DNA of 64,000 nt from positions 85,001 to 149,000 of the forward strand of contig CAUYUJ010015961.1 of the NCBI GenBank assembly GCA_963575745.1. Reading direction: 5' to 3'. The notes under the pieces are model-generated. The model worked only from the letters and a program-made list of their open reading frames with translations, did no database searches and had not been told where the DNA came from. The position numbers and the translations under genes are program-made. Numbering within the stretch: the stretch's first letter is position 1; each line of letters starts with the position of its first letter. Below, one piece after another: positions 44,603-54,829 of the stretch. This DNA comes from Prorocentrum cordatum (lineage: Eukaryota; Sar; Dinophyceae; Prorocentrales; Prorocentraceae).

Positions 44603-44826
44603 CTTATTCAATATTTTGCCGATCGGCGCGGGCCCTCGCACCCCCCCTCCCCCCCCATGGAGTAGATCTTGGCTGTTTCCGGGCGCCTGTTTCGAGCGGG
44701 TGGAGTCTCCCCCAGAGGCCGCACTGCTGCAAACAGTCGCACTAAGCTGAGGTCTGGAGCCAGACCCCACCCTCCCCCCCCTTGCCGCCCAATGTCGAAA
44801 CGCCGAAGAAACAAAAACGCTCACTA
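44603..44826 (-). repeat. 0.2-kb dispersed repeat, copy 2 of 3
   Basis: It carries the same ordered blocks as 7886-8085 and 50889-51110, on the minus strand. It lies directly after the satellite array. Confidence 0.75.
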
Positions 44827-45605
44827 ATGGTAGGCTGGGTGCAAGTGAGTCTGAGTGTGAGTGAGTCTGAGTCTGACTGAATCTTGGCGTGTATGGTGTG
44901 AGTGCGAATGTTAGGTGTGTATGGGTTCGGTATAACCAAGCGGGAAATGATTGGATCTGCGCGTGAGTGGTCTGAATATTGCCGAATCCCCCCTGATCCT
45001 CACCGCCTTCTGCTGGCGCACCCGAGATGGCTACGGAGAAAACAGGGGCACAATGCCCAACCACAAATGTCGTCACAAACCAACAGAGGCCGCTATTTTG
45101 CAGGCCCCCTTGAGATTCACATGGAAAACCTACATGGCGACACCGACACATGGTCCGGTCTTCGTCAGCATTATTCCCGTACCCATGTCTACCCTCCAGA
45201 ACCTTGGAGCGTGTTTTCAACTTACACCCGCCGAACAATTCTTTCAATGAAGATTATGGCAAAGTGATGTGCATAACACTTTCCTCATCGCCGCCTTTTC
45301 AAACTATGCTGTGCTGGAAAGACGGGCAACTGAGCCCCGACTTGCGCGAAGTCCATCCTTCCTTTTGGCCCTCGACACGCCCCCCCCTCCATGCAAGCAA
45401 ACTTGCAAAATCTATACAAAACCGCATTCACCCTTAGCTTTCGGGTCCTCCGTTCGGGACGATCCGAGCACGCCCGGACGCCTCTCGGCGAGGCGCAGCT
45501 GCTGACACACACCCCGTGGCGGGAGAACCTTCAGGTACCAGCGACAACATCCGCCCCCCCCCCCGAAATCTGGACACCAGCCCCAGGACTGGCCTCCCAT
45601 CCTGA
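44827..45605. other. Unassigned interval
   Basis: A short GAGTCT-type repeat lies at 44840-44885. Overlapping frames on both strands (about 44900-45250) have no recognised domain. Confidence 0.35.
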
Positions 45606-45609
45606 GTAT

Positions 45610-45826
45610 CGGCTGCGAGCAAGGGGGGAAATGAGAAGGAGAAAGCCTTCTCAGAAGGCGGCGGCTTAGAATACGTCTCTTAAGACTGGGGGACTTCTTA
45701 GAAGACCTCGCGCCTTCTGAGGTTTTCTGCGTCTTCGGGGCAAGCTTATAATACGTCTCTTAAGGCTGGGGGACTTCCGAGCCGTCTGAGAAGGCCCGCC
45801 CCTTCTCACTTCCCCCCGGGCTCGAT
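45610..45826 (+). mobile_element. Foldback element family 1, copy 3 (diverged)
   Basis: GGGGGGAAATGAGAAGGAG at the left and the complement CCTTCTCACTTCCCCCC at the right. Two copies of AATACGTCTCTTAAG occur inside and are absent from other copies. Confidence 0.65.
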
Positions 45827-46768
45827 GGCCCTGGGGCCCTGCGAGGGCCCACGGAGCAGAACATTGCCAAACATCTCCCGTCGTGATTCTTCTGTCACAG
45901 CGAGGATAGGTGGGAGCGTTCGCCCTCCCTAACAACGTTGCCCCCCCTGCACTGGACTAGTGGCCTCCCAGATTGGGCCCGAGTGCCGAGTACAGTCATG
46001 CATCGGCGATGCGGCGCGATCCTCCAGCCACATCTTCTCCGACCTCATCTGGGAAGCCTACACTGACACTGCCCCCCCATCACTGGATTAAAACAACCGT
46101 CCACCACCGAAAACGCGAGCGCCAAAACAAAACGCAAACTCCTTACGATTTCTTGTAGAAAGATTTCGGGAAGGGTCTCGCGGGGAACCAGGGCGAACGC
46201 AATCACCATACCCCAAAATATTCAGCCGCTTGTCGTATAACTTCGATGAATCCGGATCGGGGTCGCGTTTCCCCCAACTGCAGACATGCGATGTCATGTT
46301 TTTTCAATGCGGGGCCCTCGAAGTCCCGACCCGTTCCCCAGGACGGGTGCTTCATCCCGAGTCGTTCTCTGACGACCCTGGGGCCGCTAAGGCCCCCCAG
46401 AGGCCGCAGACGGCGAAAAGCCTCCCGCCCTGCTTTCTTCAGGGCCCGCGCATCTCTGGGTCTCGGGTGTGGCCAAAGAGGGGGGCGTCCAAGAGGGGTA
46501 TGGCGCAAATCATGGCCCGCGGCATGTGCGCAGCCCAGGGGAGAGGGGGGGGCCAGGGACGCGTTGCAATAAGAAGAGGCGCCATGAAACCTGGGGAGAT
46601 CTTATGGTCTCCGCCGTGATCTCCCCCTCCCCTTGGCCATCCCCCCCCCCCCTTGGCCGCCCCCGAGGGCCTTTGCTCCCCCGATCTGCTGAGGAGGGCG
46701 GCCGGCGGTCCTGCGGGCGCTCGTGCCGCCTCGCCGCACAGCCAGGGTCCTTCGAGGCAGGCTGCTCG
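45827..46768. other. Unassigned interval
   Basis: No domain, RNA or repeat is recognised. It is GC-rich and open in several frames. Confidence 0.35.
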
Positions 46769-46946
46769 TGCAGCGGAGGCCAGTCCACAAGACACCTTCC
46801 ACAAGAGACCCAACCCTGAGACCCCAGGACGCCCCTTGACTTTTGGTGTGGGAGCGTCACGCTATCTATAGCAGATCTATCGACACTCAAGAAACCCAGG
46901 GCACCCTGGAGGCAAGCAGGGTGTTTCTTGGCATGGGTTTCCACTG
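46769..46946 (+). repeat. Dispersed repeat shared with 5403-5567
   Basis: Same order of blocks as the first copy, with an insertion near 46862-46880 (CTATCTATAGCAGATCTATC). Confidence 0.65.
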
Positions 46947-47139
46947 CAATCAAGGGCCACGCCCCAGAAACCAGACCGAATACCCCGAATATGGTCGAAA
47001 CAAGGTCTGCCCGACGCGCCGGCGAGGTGCCGAGCGAGCAACGCCTACCAGGGCCCGCCGCGGGAAGACTCTCCAATTTCGATACGTCCTTGGTGCTCGA
47101 AATTCTCTCGGGTGATCAAGGCTAAAGTCGACGGCGATC

Positions 47140-47305
47140 CTGGAGGGGAAATGAGAAGGCGTAGTCCCTCCTAGAAGGCTCGAAAGTCCCCCAGCCTTGT
47201 GGGAAGTGTTCTAAGCTTTCCCCGAAAACATAGAAAACCTCTCAGAAGGCGCGACGGCTTCTGAGAAGTCCCGCCGCCTTCTGAGAAGGCCTTCTCCTGG
47301 GGGCT
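47140..47305 (-). mobile_element. Foldback element family 1, copy 4 (right end lost)
   Basis: GAGGGGAAATGAGAAGGC at the left and CCGCCTTCTGAGAAGGCC near the right. The terminal inverted repeat on the right is missing, and the sequence runs straight into the CCAAGAGG block. Confidence 0.6.
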
Positions 47306-47334
47306 CCCTGGGCGGCCATGGCGCCTCCCTGGGG

Positions 47335-47850
47335 CTCTCCAAGGCTTCCATGACGGCGCACGAGGCCCCAAAGACGGTCCAAGAGGGCCCCGAGTCTCCG
47401 AACGATCGCTCGAAGACGCCCAAGGCGGCCCCAAGATGGCGCAAGAGGCTTCCCAGGGCCTCCAAGAGGCCTCCCAAGAGGCCCCCCAAAAGCACAAATC
47501 ATGGATGCTCCTGGCGTTTTTGAATGATTTTGGCGCTCTCGCCTTGCAGGCTTTCCGACGCTCCAGGACGGCCCAAGAAGCCTCCACGACCACCCCAAAA
47601 CGGTCCAAGAATCCTTCAGCGTCCCAAGACGGCCCAAGAGACGCCCAAGACTGCGCAACAGGGCCCCAAGACTGCCCCGAAAGGGGCCCCAAAGAGGCAC
47701 GAAACGAAAATCCGAGCCGTCCGCCCCCAGGGGCCCCCAGGAGGCCCCAAGAGGCGCCCAAGAGGCCCCCAACGGACCCCAAAACAGGGCCCAAGAGGCC
47801 TCAAAACTGCCTGCGAGAGCATCAAAAGGCCTGCAACAAAAAGACCCCGA
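47335..47850 (+). repeat. Degenerate CCAAGAGGCC-type repeat block
   Basis: The longest such block in the window. GGTCCAAGAGGGCCCCGAG, GGCCCCAAGATGG and GGCCCAAGAGACGCCCAAG units run at 12-20 bp spacing. Confidence 0.7.
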
Positions 47851-47947
47851 GAGGCCTCTCACGATATCCGAACGATCGGCTTCTTACCCAAAACCAGGCA
47901 CGGTGGGGGGACGGACCGAAGGCCATTAGATATAAACATCAGCATCT

Positions 47948-48112
47948 GCATAAACATAAACTTTCGGAGCTCAGCGAAGAATTCTTGTATCTGTGGTGGG
48001 CCTCCCTCCCTAGCGCGCTCCGCGCGCCAGTGGCGGCGCCAGAGGCGCCGCCAGGGAGCCCCAGCGCCGATCGAAGGAATACGCTCGGAGCCTCGTAAAT
48101 GATGCTTATGCT
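47948..48112 (+). mobile_element. Foldback element family 2, copy 4
   Basis: GCATAAACATAAACTTTCGG at the left, a GCGCGCTCCGCGCGC centre followed by GGCGGCGCCAGAGGCGCCGC, and a diverged right arm ending GATGCTTATG. Confidence 0.7.
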
Positions 48113-48536
48113 GCCTTGCCTCGTCGAATATCATTATTCGCGATCCCAAGACGGTGCGGTGACGGGCAGTGCGGTGATCCCACACTCCCAGCAGACCTCA
48201 CCGCGCGATGTTGGACCTTGGAAGCCCCAGTTGCCCGAGACGTCCTGGCAGAAAGACCCAGGTCGCAAAACCGTGCGGTGACCTAGAAGCTCAACTTTCT
48301 CGCCACACGGTGTACAGCCGACCCGTATCATAAGGACCCGCGATATAAGGATGCAATGGCCTCAAAAGGCAGTTTCGAAGCTTCTCAAACGGGGCGCGAC
48401 CAACGAACGTGGCCAAGGCTGGACCGAGGAGGGGAGGATGCAAGGATACCCTTGGGAGCATTGCCCATCCTTACGATGCGAGTTGACTGTAGTCACCACG
48501 TCGTATGACCTCCCCCCGGCGTTGTCGTGGCTTCTT

Positions 48537-48695
48537 GAGGGAAACGAAGAATGGCATACACATAAAAACTCGAAGGTCCGCGCGGATTTCTCGGATCCGC
48601 GCTGGACCCCCTTCCCTGGCGAGCTCCGCGCGCCAGGGGCGGTGCCACCGCGCGGACCTCAGAGTTTTTATGTTTATGCCTTTTTTCGTTCCCCT
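48537..48695 (+). mobile_element. Foldback element family 2, copy 5 (longest terminal repeat)
   Basis: GAGGGAAACGAAGAATGGCA and CATAAAAACT on the left pair with AGTTTTTATGTTTATGCC and TTTTTTCGTTCCCCT on the right. The pairing continues inward through GGTCCGCGCGGATTTCTCGG. Confidence 0.8.
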
Positions 48696-49300
48696 AAAGA
48701 GCTTGCTCAATCCAGCCCCCTCCGTCCCCCTCTCCCTCTTCATCCTCCTCATCTTCCTCCAACCCCCCCTCCACCCATTCCGACAGCACGTGCCCAACCC
48801 CCCCAGCGGATCCAGCGATTACTGCCCCTTCCAGAGTATGCCCCCCCCCCACGGGCGTTGTCGTGGCTTCTTGCTCCTCAGAGAGAGGGGAGGGAGGCTT
48901 CCCCACCCCGCACGTCCCGGTGCCCAAAGACGGAGGCGGCGTCGAGCTGGGGCAGCGGCCCCTGCTTCGCGGCCGCCGCCGCGCCGTCCGCGCCCGCGCG
49001 GGGGGCCCTGCTGGAGGGGCGAAAGAAGAATATGAATAAGAAGAAACAGCATAACAATAAGAGTAATGTAATGCATACTAATAATACTAAGAAGGAGAAC
49101 GATACAAATAATACTAAGACCAACATTCACAAGAAGAAGACGAATACTACGAATGGGGATAATAATAACAAGAAACACAATAATACTAATAATAAGAAGG
49201 AGGAGAAGAAGAAGTCGGCACCGCCTTCGACGGTCGCGGGGAGCATCGTTTCACCGATCCCTATCCCCACTGGCGTGGCCTCGGCCCCAGAGAACGACTA
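48696..49300. other. Unassigned interval with an AAT/AAG-rich patch
   Basis: 49030-49210 is unusually AT-rich for this window (AATAATACTAAGAAGG type) and encodes Asn/Lys-rich frames. GGCGTTGTCGTGGCTTCTTG occurs near 48519 and again near 48856. Confidence 0.45.
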
Positions 49301-49302
49301 CG

Positions 49303-49440
49303 GCAGGTTCGTGTCGTGCCGACCCCAGCGTTGGTTTTTGACACCGCAGGAATCGTTCAACCTTGAACGATCGGCCGTTGCCGAAACGTCGAATCGTTCC
49401 ACGTCGAACGATTCTGGGTCGCCCGCGGCGTTCAACGTTG
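49303..49440 (-). repeat. Dispersed repeat with nested CGTTCAACCTTGAACG palindromes
   Basis: The minus-strand reading of 49303-49375 matches 54166-54238 on the plus strand (shared GGTTGAACGAT, GCGGTGTCA, GACCAACGCT, GCGAACCTGCCG). Adjacent palindromes are ATCGTTCNNNNNGAACGAT and GCGTTCAACGTTGAACGC. Confidence 0.6.
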
Positions 49441-49599
49441 AACGCCGGCGGCGGGGTCGCCGCGGGTCGACACGACGCGAACCTACCGTAAACATCAGCC
49501 CAGGTGGCGATATATGCCTGCTCCTGCGGGTTTCGCGGAGCCTATCCCAACCTAGGAGGTTGGGCTGTTGGGGCTGAGATGCCATGGCCCAGTGGAGAT

Positions 49600-50280
49600 G
49601 GGGATAGGATACTGACGCGAAGAGCAATGGGGGCTAGGAAACAGCTTCTGGGAGGTCTTCGAGACAACGATTGAGGGCTATCAGAAACCACTCAGCCTGA
49701 TTACTGACCGTTTACGAGAAGTTTCGCGAACATCCTCATTAGCATGGATCTCCATCATCAGCGTCGTCATCAACATCATCAATTCCAGGATGCGGGAACT
49801 CATAACGGATGCGTCGAACATACTGTTTTGTTCACACGGATGGGCCGTCCCGGTGAACTGGAACATCTTCCTGCCCAGCCGGTGGACAAGCCAGACAATG
49901 CCGCCAGAATATATAAATTCGGGGCACTCTGGCCTTTTCCGGCGCACCAGAAAAAATCAAGCCCGCGCCGGAAAATCATCACCAAGAGCGTGCAATCCAT
50001 TAACTTTTTACGGGGACTGCCCGCTCTGGTGCGTCGGAAGATAGGGCGGGATAGTCCATTTCGTCGCACTTTTACTCGGTGCGACGTCGGATACCCAACG
50101 GGCGATCGGTCGAGTAGGAGGTTGGGACATGGGAAACACGACACCGATTCCTCTTCGGGAGTGGATTTGCGATCGCGGCCCCGACGCTGGAATGTTGCAA
50201 GAGACGTCGCTGTCGTCGCAGCAGGGTCTGGTTACCATACTCGCGAAAACTTCCGTAGACGGCAGGCAAAATGAAGCGGG
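49600..50280. other. Unassigned interval, coding potential unclear
   Basis: Both strands have frames of protein-like composition (plus 49744-50274, minus 49681-49947), so strand cannot be decided. GGCGCACCAGA and TCTGGTGCGTC (about 49938 and 50024) form a short inverted pair. No domain is recognised. Confidence 0.3.
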
Positions 50281-50427
50281 GGAGCACATCGAATTAAGTA
50301 TTAAGTGTGATGAAGCTGGATTGAATAGGAATGTACAGGATGAGGCTGGTTTAGGCTGCGGAAGTACCAGCGCCGATGCTGAGTATTACCTCCCAGGAGT
50401 TGCATCCGAAGGGTTGGGTCCGCCTGT

Positions 50428-50518
50428 GCGAGGCGTGGATTTGTCCACGACCATCACCTGCCGAGGTCCCCGAAGATCGGTCCCCCAAACGGTGATGAAA
50501 TGGATGTCCCCGCCTCGA
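50428..50518. mobile_element. Foldback element family 3, copy 2 (short)
   Basis: GCGAGGCGTGGATTTGTCCA and CCATCACC pair with GGTGATGAAATGGATGTCC and CCGCCTCGAG. The centre GAGGTCCCCGAAGATCGGTC is shared with 38970-38990. Confidence 0.65.
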
Positions 50519-50734
50519 GATCCCGGTGGTGTGGCCCTCCGGCTTTGCAGCGTCCCTCTCGAGGCGTCTCCTTTTCCCAGCTCGGAGGAAGCATCGCGGA
50601 CCTCCTCGCCGGAGGTGGACGGCTGGTGGTGGTGCCGCTTCCCAATCCCTCCGGCCTGCGGGAAGAGTCGAGGAACTTCTCCAGCCTCCGGCAGGGTGGA
50701 AGAGCAACAAACACGTGCACACACACACACGAGC

Positions 50735-50830
50735 CTTCGGGGGTCCGCGTGGATGTCTTGGGCCGGCCCTGGACCCTCCTCGCGCCGCGGGGGCCGGGGC
50801 CAACTGAGAAGGACTCGATCCATACACCAC
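50735..50830. repeat. Degenerate fragment of foldback family 2
   Basis: GGTCCGCGTGGATGTCTTGG and CCCTGGACCCTCC resemble the left half of the family. The rest is lost. Next to it is a (CA)n run at 50712-50728. Confidence 0.35.
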
Positions 50831-50888
50831 GTCGCATGGCCAGCCACGGATATCGGTGCGTAGAAGCCCGAGCTCAGGAGCGAAGAAG

Positions 50889-51110
50889 GTGAACGTTTTC
50901 TTATTCGGAGTTTCGACATTGGGAAGAAGGGAGGGAGGGGAGGGGATCTATATAGTTCCAGACCTCTGCTTAATGCGACTGTTTGCAACAACGCGTCCAT
51001 ATGGGGGAGACCCCACCTGCTCGAAACGGGCGGCAAAAACAGCCAAGAGCTACTCCATGGGAGGGGGAGGGGGGGTGCGAGGGCCCGCGCCGATAGTGAA
51101 AACAATGAAT
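50889..51110 (+). repeat. 0.2-kb dispersed repeat, copy 3 of 3
   Basis: Ordered blocks as in the other two copies. It ends GGGCCCGCGCCGATAGTGAA with AACAATGAAT. Confidence 0.75.
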
Positions 51111-51400
51111 CAGAAACCGACGACAGGAGACAGCCACAACCGTTGGGCTGAGGGAACCGCCCCTGGCGCCCCCCCGAAGCCGACACCGACGAACCAGCGG
51201 TGCTGACCTGCGCGCTGCGCCCGCCTTCGAGTGCTTGGCGCGCACTGGGGGGTCGGGGTGGGCACGATTCCCTCAGCCCAGCGGTTGTGGCCGTCTCTTG
51301 TATCGCCCATGCTAAGACTTTCGTTGAACCAAAAGGGGGACCAGTTGACAGTGGGCGGTGAATAGATTTGGGGGAGCTGTCTTGCAAGTGTATTGCCAGA

Positions 51401-52112
51401 CCTCGGTGTTTCAACCCTTGCAAAAACGAATCAACCACTTGACCGACACTTGCGTCCGCAGTTGTTTCAGCAGCGAATAACGGCGGCACAAATGCCCCCG
51501 CGGGGCGGGGGGGGGAAGCCGAGGGGGGCGGGCGAGGCGAAGGAGGAGGAGAAGGGGGAGGAGGATGAGGATGCGGTGTGGCTGGCGGAGCAACGCCGCG
51601 AGAAAAGAGGAGGGGCGACGGCGATGCGGAAGATAAGGAAGAGGAGGGGGGAAGCGAGGGCGGAAGAGGAAGAGGAGGAAGGGGAGGACAAGGGGAAGGC
51701 GGGGCAGGAACAGACGGGGGAGGGGGGGGCGGCGAGGGGGGGGATGGGGGAGGAGGGGGACTTCGATTTGGTCCAGCATTTCTATCACTCCTTCTCCTCC
51801 CCGCCTTCTCTTCTCCTTATCCCGCCCCTCCTCCTCCTCCTCCTCTCCCGCCCTCGCTTCCCCCTCCTCTTCCTTATCTTCCGCATCGCCGCCGCCCCTC
51901 CCCTTTTCTCGCGGCGTTGCTCCGCCAGCCACACCGCATCCTCATCCTCCTCCCCCTTCTCCTCCTCCTTCGCCTCGCCCGCCCCCCTCGGCTTCCCCTC
52001 CCCCCCGCCCCGCGGGGGCATTTGTGCCGCCGTTATTCGCTGCTGAAACAACTGCGGACGCAAGTGTCGGTCAAGTGGTTGATTCGTTTTTGCAAGGGTT
52101 GAAACACCGAGG
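51401..52112. mobile_element. 0.7-kb near-perfect palindrome
   Basis: Arms of about 265 bp (51401-51667 and about 51847-52112) are reverse complements with only four or so small differences by eye. The spacer is about 180 bp. The outer ends are CCTCGGTGTTTCAACCC. Each arm contains the same frame (from CCCCGCGGGG outward: KEEEKGEEDEDAVWLAEQRR, then a basic segment), so the locus could be a duplicated exon in head-to-head form. A foldback transposon with long terminal inverted repeats is the alternative. No target-site duplication is evident. Confidence 0.75.
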
Positions 52113-52820
52113 GAGGGGGAAGGGGAAGAATTTTGGGCCCCCGGGGCCGTCGAAAACGGATCTGGGATGAGAACGTGCCCGTGGGTCTCAGGCCCCCCGT
52201 TGAGCCCAGGATGGGCTCCAAGAGGGCCCCAGATAGCCCTAGATCGATCGAGGTTAGCCGTAGCGGGGTCCAGGTTGGGGGTCGTAGTGGCGCTCTGGGC
52301 CGGCTCGGATTTCGGAGTGCCTGGACCTTGGGCCCCTGGGGGGTCGGAAAGGGGTTTACGTGCGGCCCTTGGCCCCGATCGTCGCGAATCGATCCTCGAT
52401 CCGAGGGTCGAGTCGGGGGTCGGGGGTATTCTCATCCTCCTGGACCTCCTTCTCCTCTTCCCCCTCCTCCTCCTGGTTGCTCTTTTGTCACGGTACGGCG
52501 CCGCGGCAGGGGAGGGGGAGGAGGAGATGCACTGTTGCATTGCCGGGGGCGATCGGAGCAGGAAGAGGGAGAAGCACGGGGGGGAAGGCGATCCCCATCG
52601 GCCCATCTGGGCCCATCCCCCCCCCCGCCTTTTCCCGCTCCTTCCTTGCCTCCGTCGCCCCGTGCGCCCCCCTTCCTCTCGCCCGCGTCCTCACCTCCGC
52701 ACCCGTTCGCAATCACTCATTACAAATATCTCTCCGCTCTCCCCTGACTGACTGCGCCCCCTTCGCGTGCTGTTTTTTTTTTGCGCGCGGGGGCCCGCTC
52801 GTTCCGAATGGGATAAGTAT
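52113..52820. other. Unassigned interval
   Basis: No domain or clear repeat. 52430-52490 is CTCCTC-rich. Several overlapping GC-driven frames. Confidence 0.35.
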
Positions 52821-52834
52821 CGCCCTAAAATGGC

Positions 52835-53250
52835 TCTAGACCGGGCGAACTGGATTCCAGTTCGCGCCAAAATGGCTCCGGATTCCGCCGAAATCGGGCG
52901 AACTGGATTCCAGTTCGCCGGTTTTGGGTAGCCACTCTCCGGTTTTGGGTAGCAGCTCTCAGAGGTCCGCGATGTCCACAGGACCTGGGGCCCCGCGTTG
53001 CCCAAGATCGCCCGCGGCAGGGCGACTTCGAGTGAATCGGGACCTCGATCCCATTTCGGCGGCCCTTCGGGGGGTCCACGAGGGCCTCGGGGCGCCCAGA
53101 ATGGGCCCCGAAAGGGCCCCTAGTAGCCCAGGGTCGTTCGAAATAAGGCGAACGGGGACCCAGGTCGGCATGGTCGGGGCCCCCGCTGGGTCCTGGGCGG
53201 CATGCGCTCACGATGGGTGGATTCGGAAGGGCCCCCGAAATGGGCCCAAG
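52835..53250 (-). repeat. Dispersed element related to 58300-58620, with two satellite seeds
   Basis: Two GCGAACTGGATTCCAGTTCG palindromes (about 52847 and 52900) are followed by CAAGATCGCCCGCGGCAGG, GGCGCCCAGAATGGGCCC and GTCGGCATGGTCGGGGCC. The same blocks appear in reverse at 58300-58620, next to the expanded satellite. Confidence 0.6.
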
Positions 53251-53684
53251 ATCCCATGAGAGAGGGCGGGCAAGCTGGGCACCCCGCTCGCTGTTTCTCA
53301 GGCTTGCGGGGTGTCGCGCCCAAAGCGGTGCCCAAAGCGGTGCCCCAGGGGCATCGAAGAGTCGACGTGGGGTTCAGCTGAGGCTCCGCGGACTCCAGTT
53401 CGCCGCTGCTCGGGCCCGGCAGGGCGCCCAGGGTAAGCCCCACGAGGCCCCACGAGGCCCCGAAATGAGCCCAAGATCGCCCGAGCCCTGACAAACTGGC
53501 GCCCCGTTCGCCGCGCTTCGACCCCCAAGGGCCCCTGTCGCCGACGAGTCCGAATGACCTCGCGCCGGGGGTGACATTTTATGCGCGGCTTTTGGGCCCT
53601 CGGGGGGGGGTCGTCGCCGCGGCTGGACGCGGCGTGCGCAGCAAAGGTCACTTGTGCTAGAAGGCCACTCTTACGTGGAGACGA

Positions 53685-53925
53685 CCCTTCCCCTCCTCCT
53701 CCTCTTCCTCTTCCTCTTCCTCCTTCTCGTCCTGACTTCTCCCCCTCCTCCCTCCTCCTCCTCCCCCCCCTCTTCCTCCCTTCTCCTCCCTTCTCCCCTC
53801 CCTTTTCCTCCCCTCCTCCTTTTCCTCCCTTTTCCCTCCCCCCCTCTTCCTCCCCTTCCCCTCCCTTTTCCCCCTCCCCCCCCTCCCCCCCCTCCCCTTT
53901 CGTCCTCTTCCCCCCCCCCCGCGCG
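53685..53925. repeat. Polypyrimidine CTCCTC/CCCTTT tract
   Basis: About 240 bp almost purely C and T on the plus strand. No coding value is assigned. Confidence 0.85.
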
Positions 53926-53999
53926 AGAGGCGGCGGGCCCAAGCCCCCCTCTGCTGCTGCGTCGCGGCAATGGCGGGGGGCGGCAGGCTGACGGACGTG

Positions 54000-54110
54000 C
54001 CGCAAAAAAAAAAGGACGGATGTTTTGAACTGTTTTCGGCCTCCGGGGGCCTTCGCCGGGCCCCGGGGCCGTCAAGCAACTTCCCAGGGTGGAAAACCAC
54101 GGGCGCTCGC
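54000..54110 (+). repeat. Dispersed repeat shared with 58020-58110
   Basis: An A-run or T-run, then TGTTTTCGGCCTCCGGGGGC and a CGGGCCCCGGGGCCGTC block. The later copy reads TGTTTTTGGCCTCCGGAGGC and GGCCCCGGGACCATC. Confidence 0.5.
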
Positions 54111-54323
54111 CGCCAGACGCCCGGAATCGGCCCATGTTGAACGAAGTGGGAGTCGGGAAGCCGCCGATATTTCAAGGTTGAACGATCCACGCGGTGTCAG
54201 AGACCAACGCTTGCGTCATCGCGACGCGAACCTGCCGTCTGGTTTGAAAAGTTGTTTGTGATTCGTGGGCCTCCCAGGGCGCGCCCTCGTCGCCGCGGAT
54301 GGATCCGCCTCAAAATTCTTGAC

Positions 54324-54829
54324 GCTTCGCGTGCCCCACGGTGAACCTCGAACGTCCCAACGAGACGCCTGCCAGACGCATAGCTAGGCTTCAGTCGGAG
54401 TTGGGCGCAGTCTTCTGCGCGCTGTGGACAGCGCACACGCAGCGAACTTGGCTCCCTGGATCCAGGGCGCCCAAATCCGACCCGAAATTGCACACGGCCA
54501 CGTCCATCAATAAGTTTCTTGATGACTGGAAGGGCTGCGGGTATGACGCCTACCAGATGAACACGAGGCTGGGCTACGGCATTGACTGGGACAGGCTACG
54601 AGCCAACTACATGCGACACTCCCGCACCGACGACAGGGGCAGAGGCAGCTACCACCAGACCGGCTGGCGTGACCGCGCGACAAGCTCCTGGGACACCTGG
54701 GGAGGCTGGCAGGGCGAGCGGAGTGATGGATGGCGCGAAGATCGCTGGCAGATGGGCGGCAAACGCGGCGGAGGCCGCCCCGACGATCGGGACGATAGAG
54801 ATGAAAAGAGGCTCCGATGGAGGGACTGA
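54324..54829 (+). CDS. Coding exon, Arg/Gly/Trp-rich C-terminus, unknown family
   Basis: One of the most convincing coding stretches. It is open from 54324, with the first in-frame ATG at 54557, and ends at TGA 54827-54829. The N-terminal half is helical and mixed (including RIARLQSELGAVFCALWTAH and SINKFLDDWKGCGYDAYQMN). The C-terminal third is rich in Arg, Gly, Asp and Trp (GRGSYHQTGWRDRATSSWDT, then GERSDGWREDRWQMGGKRGG). Such RG/W-rich tails are common in RNA-binding proteins and some retroelement gag proteins (inference). With no ATG near the start of the open frame, a spliced upstream exon is likely. No neighbour on the same strand helps to assign it. Confidence 0.55.
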
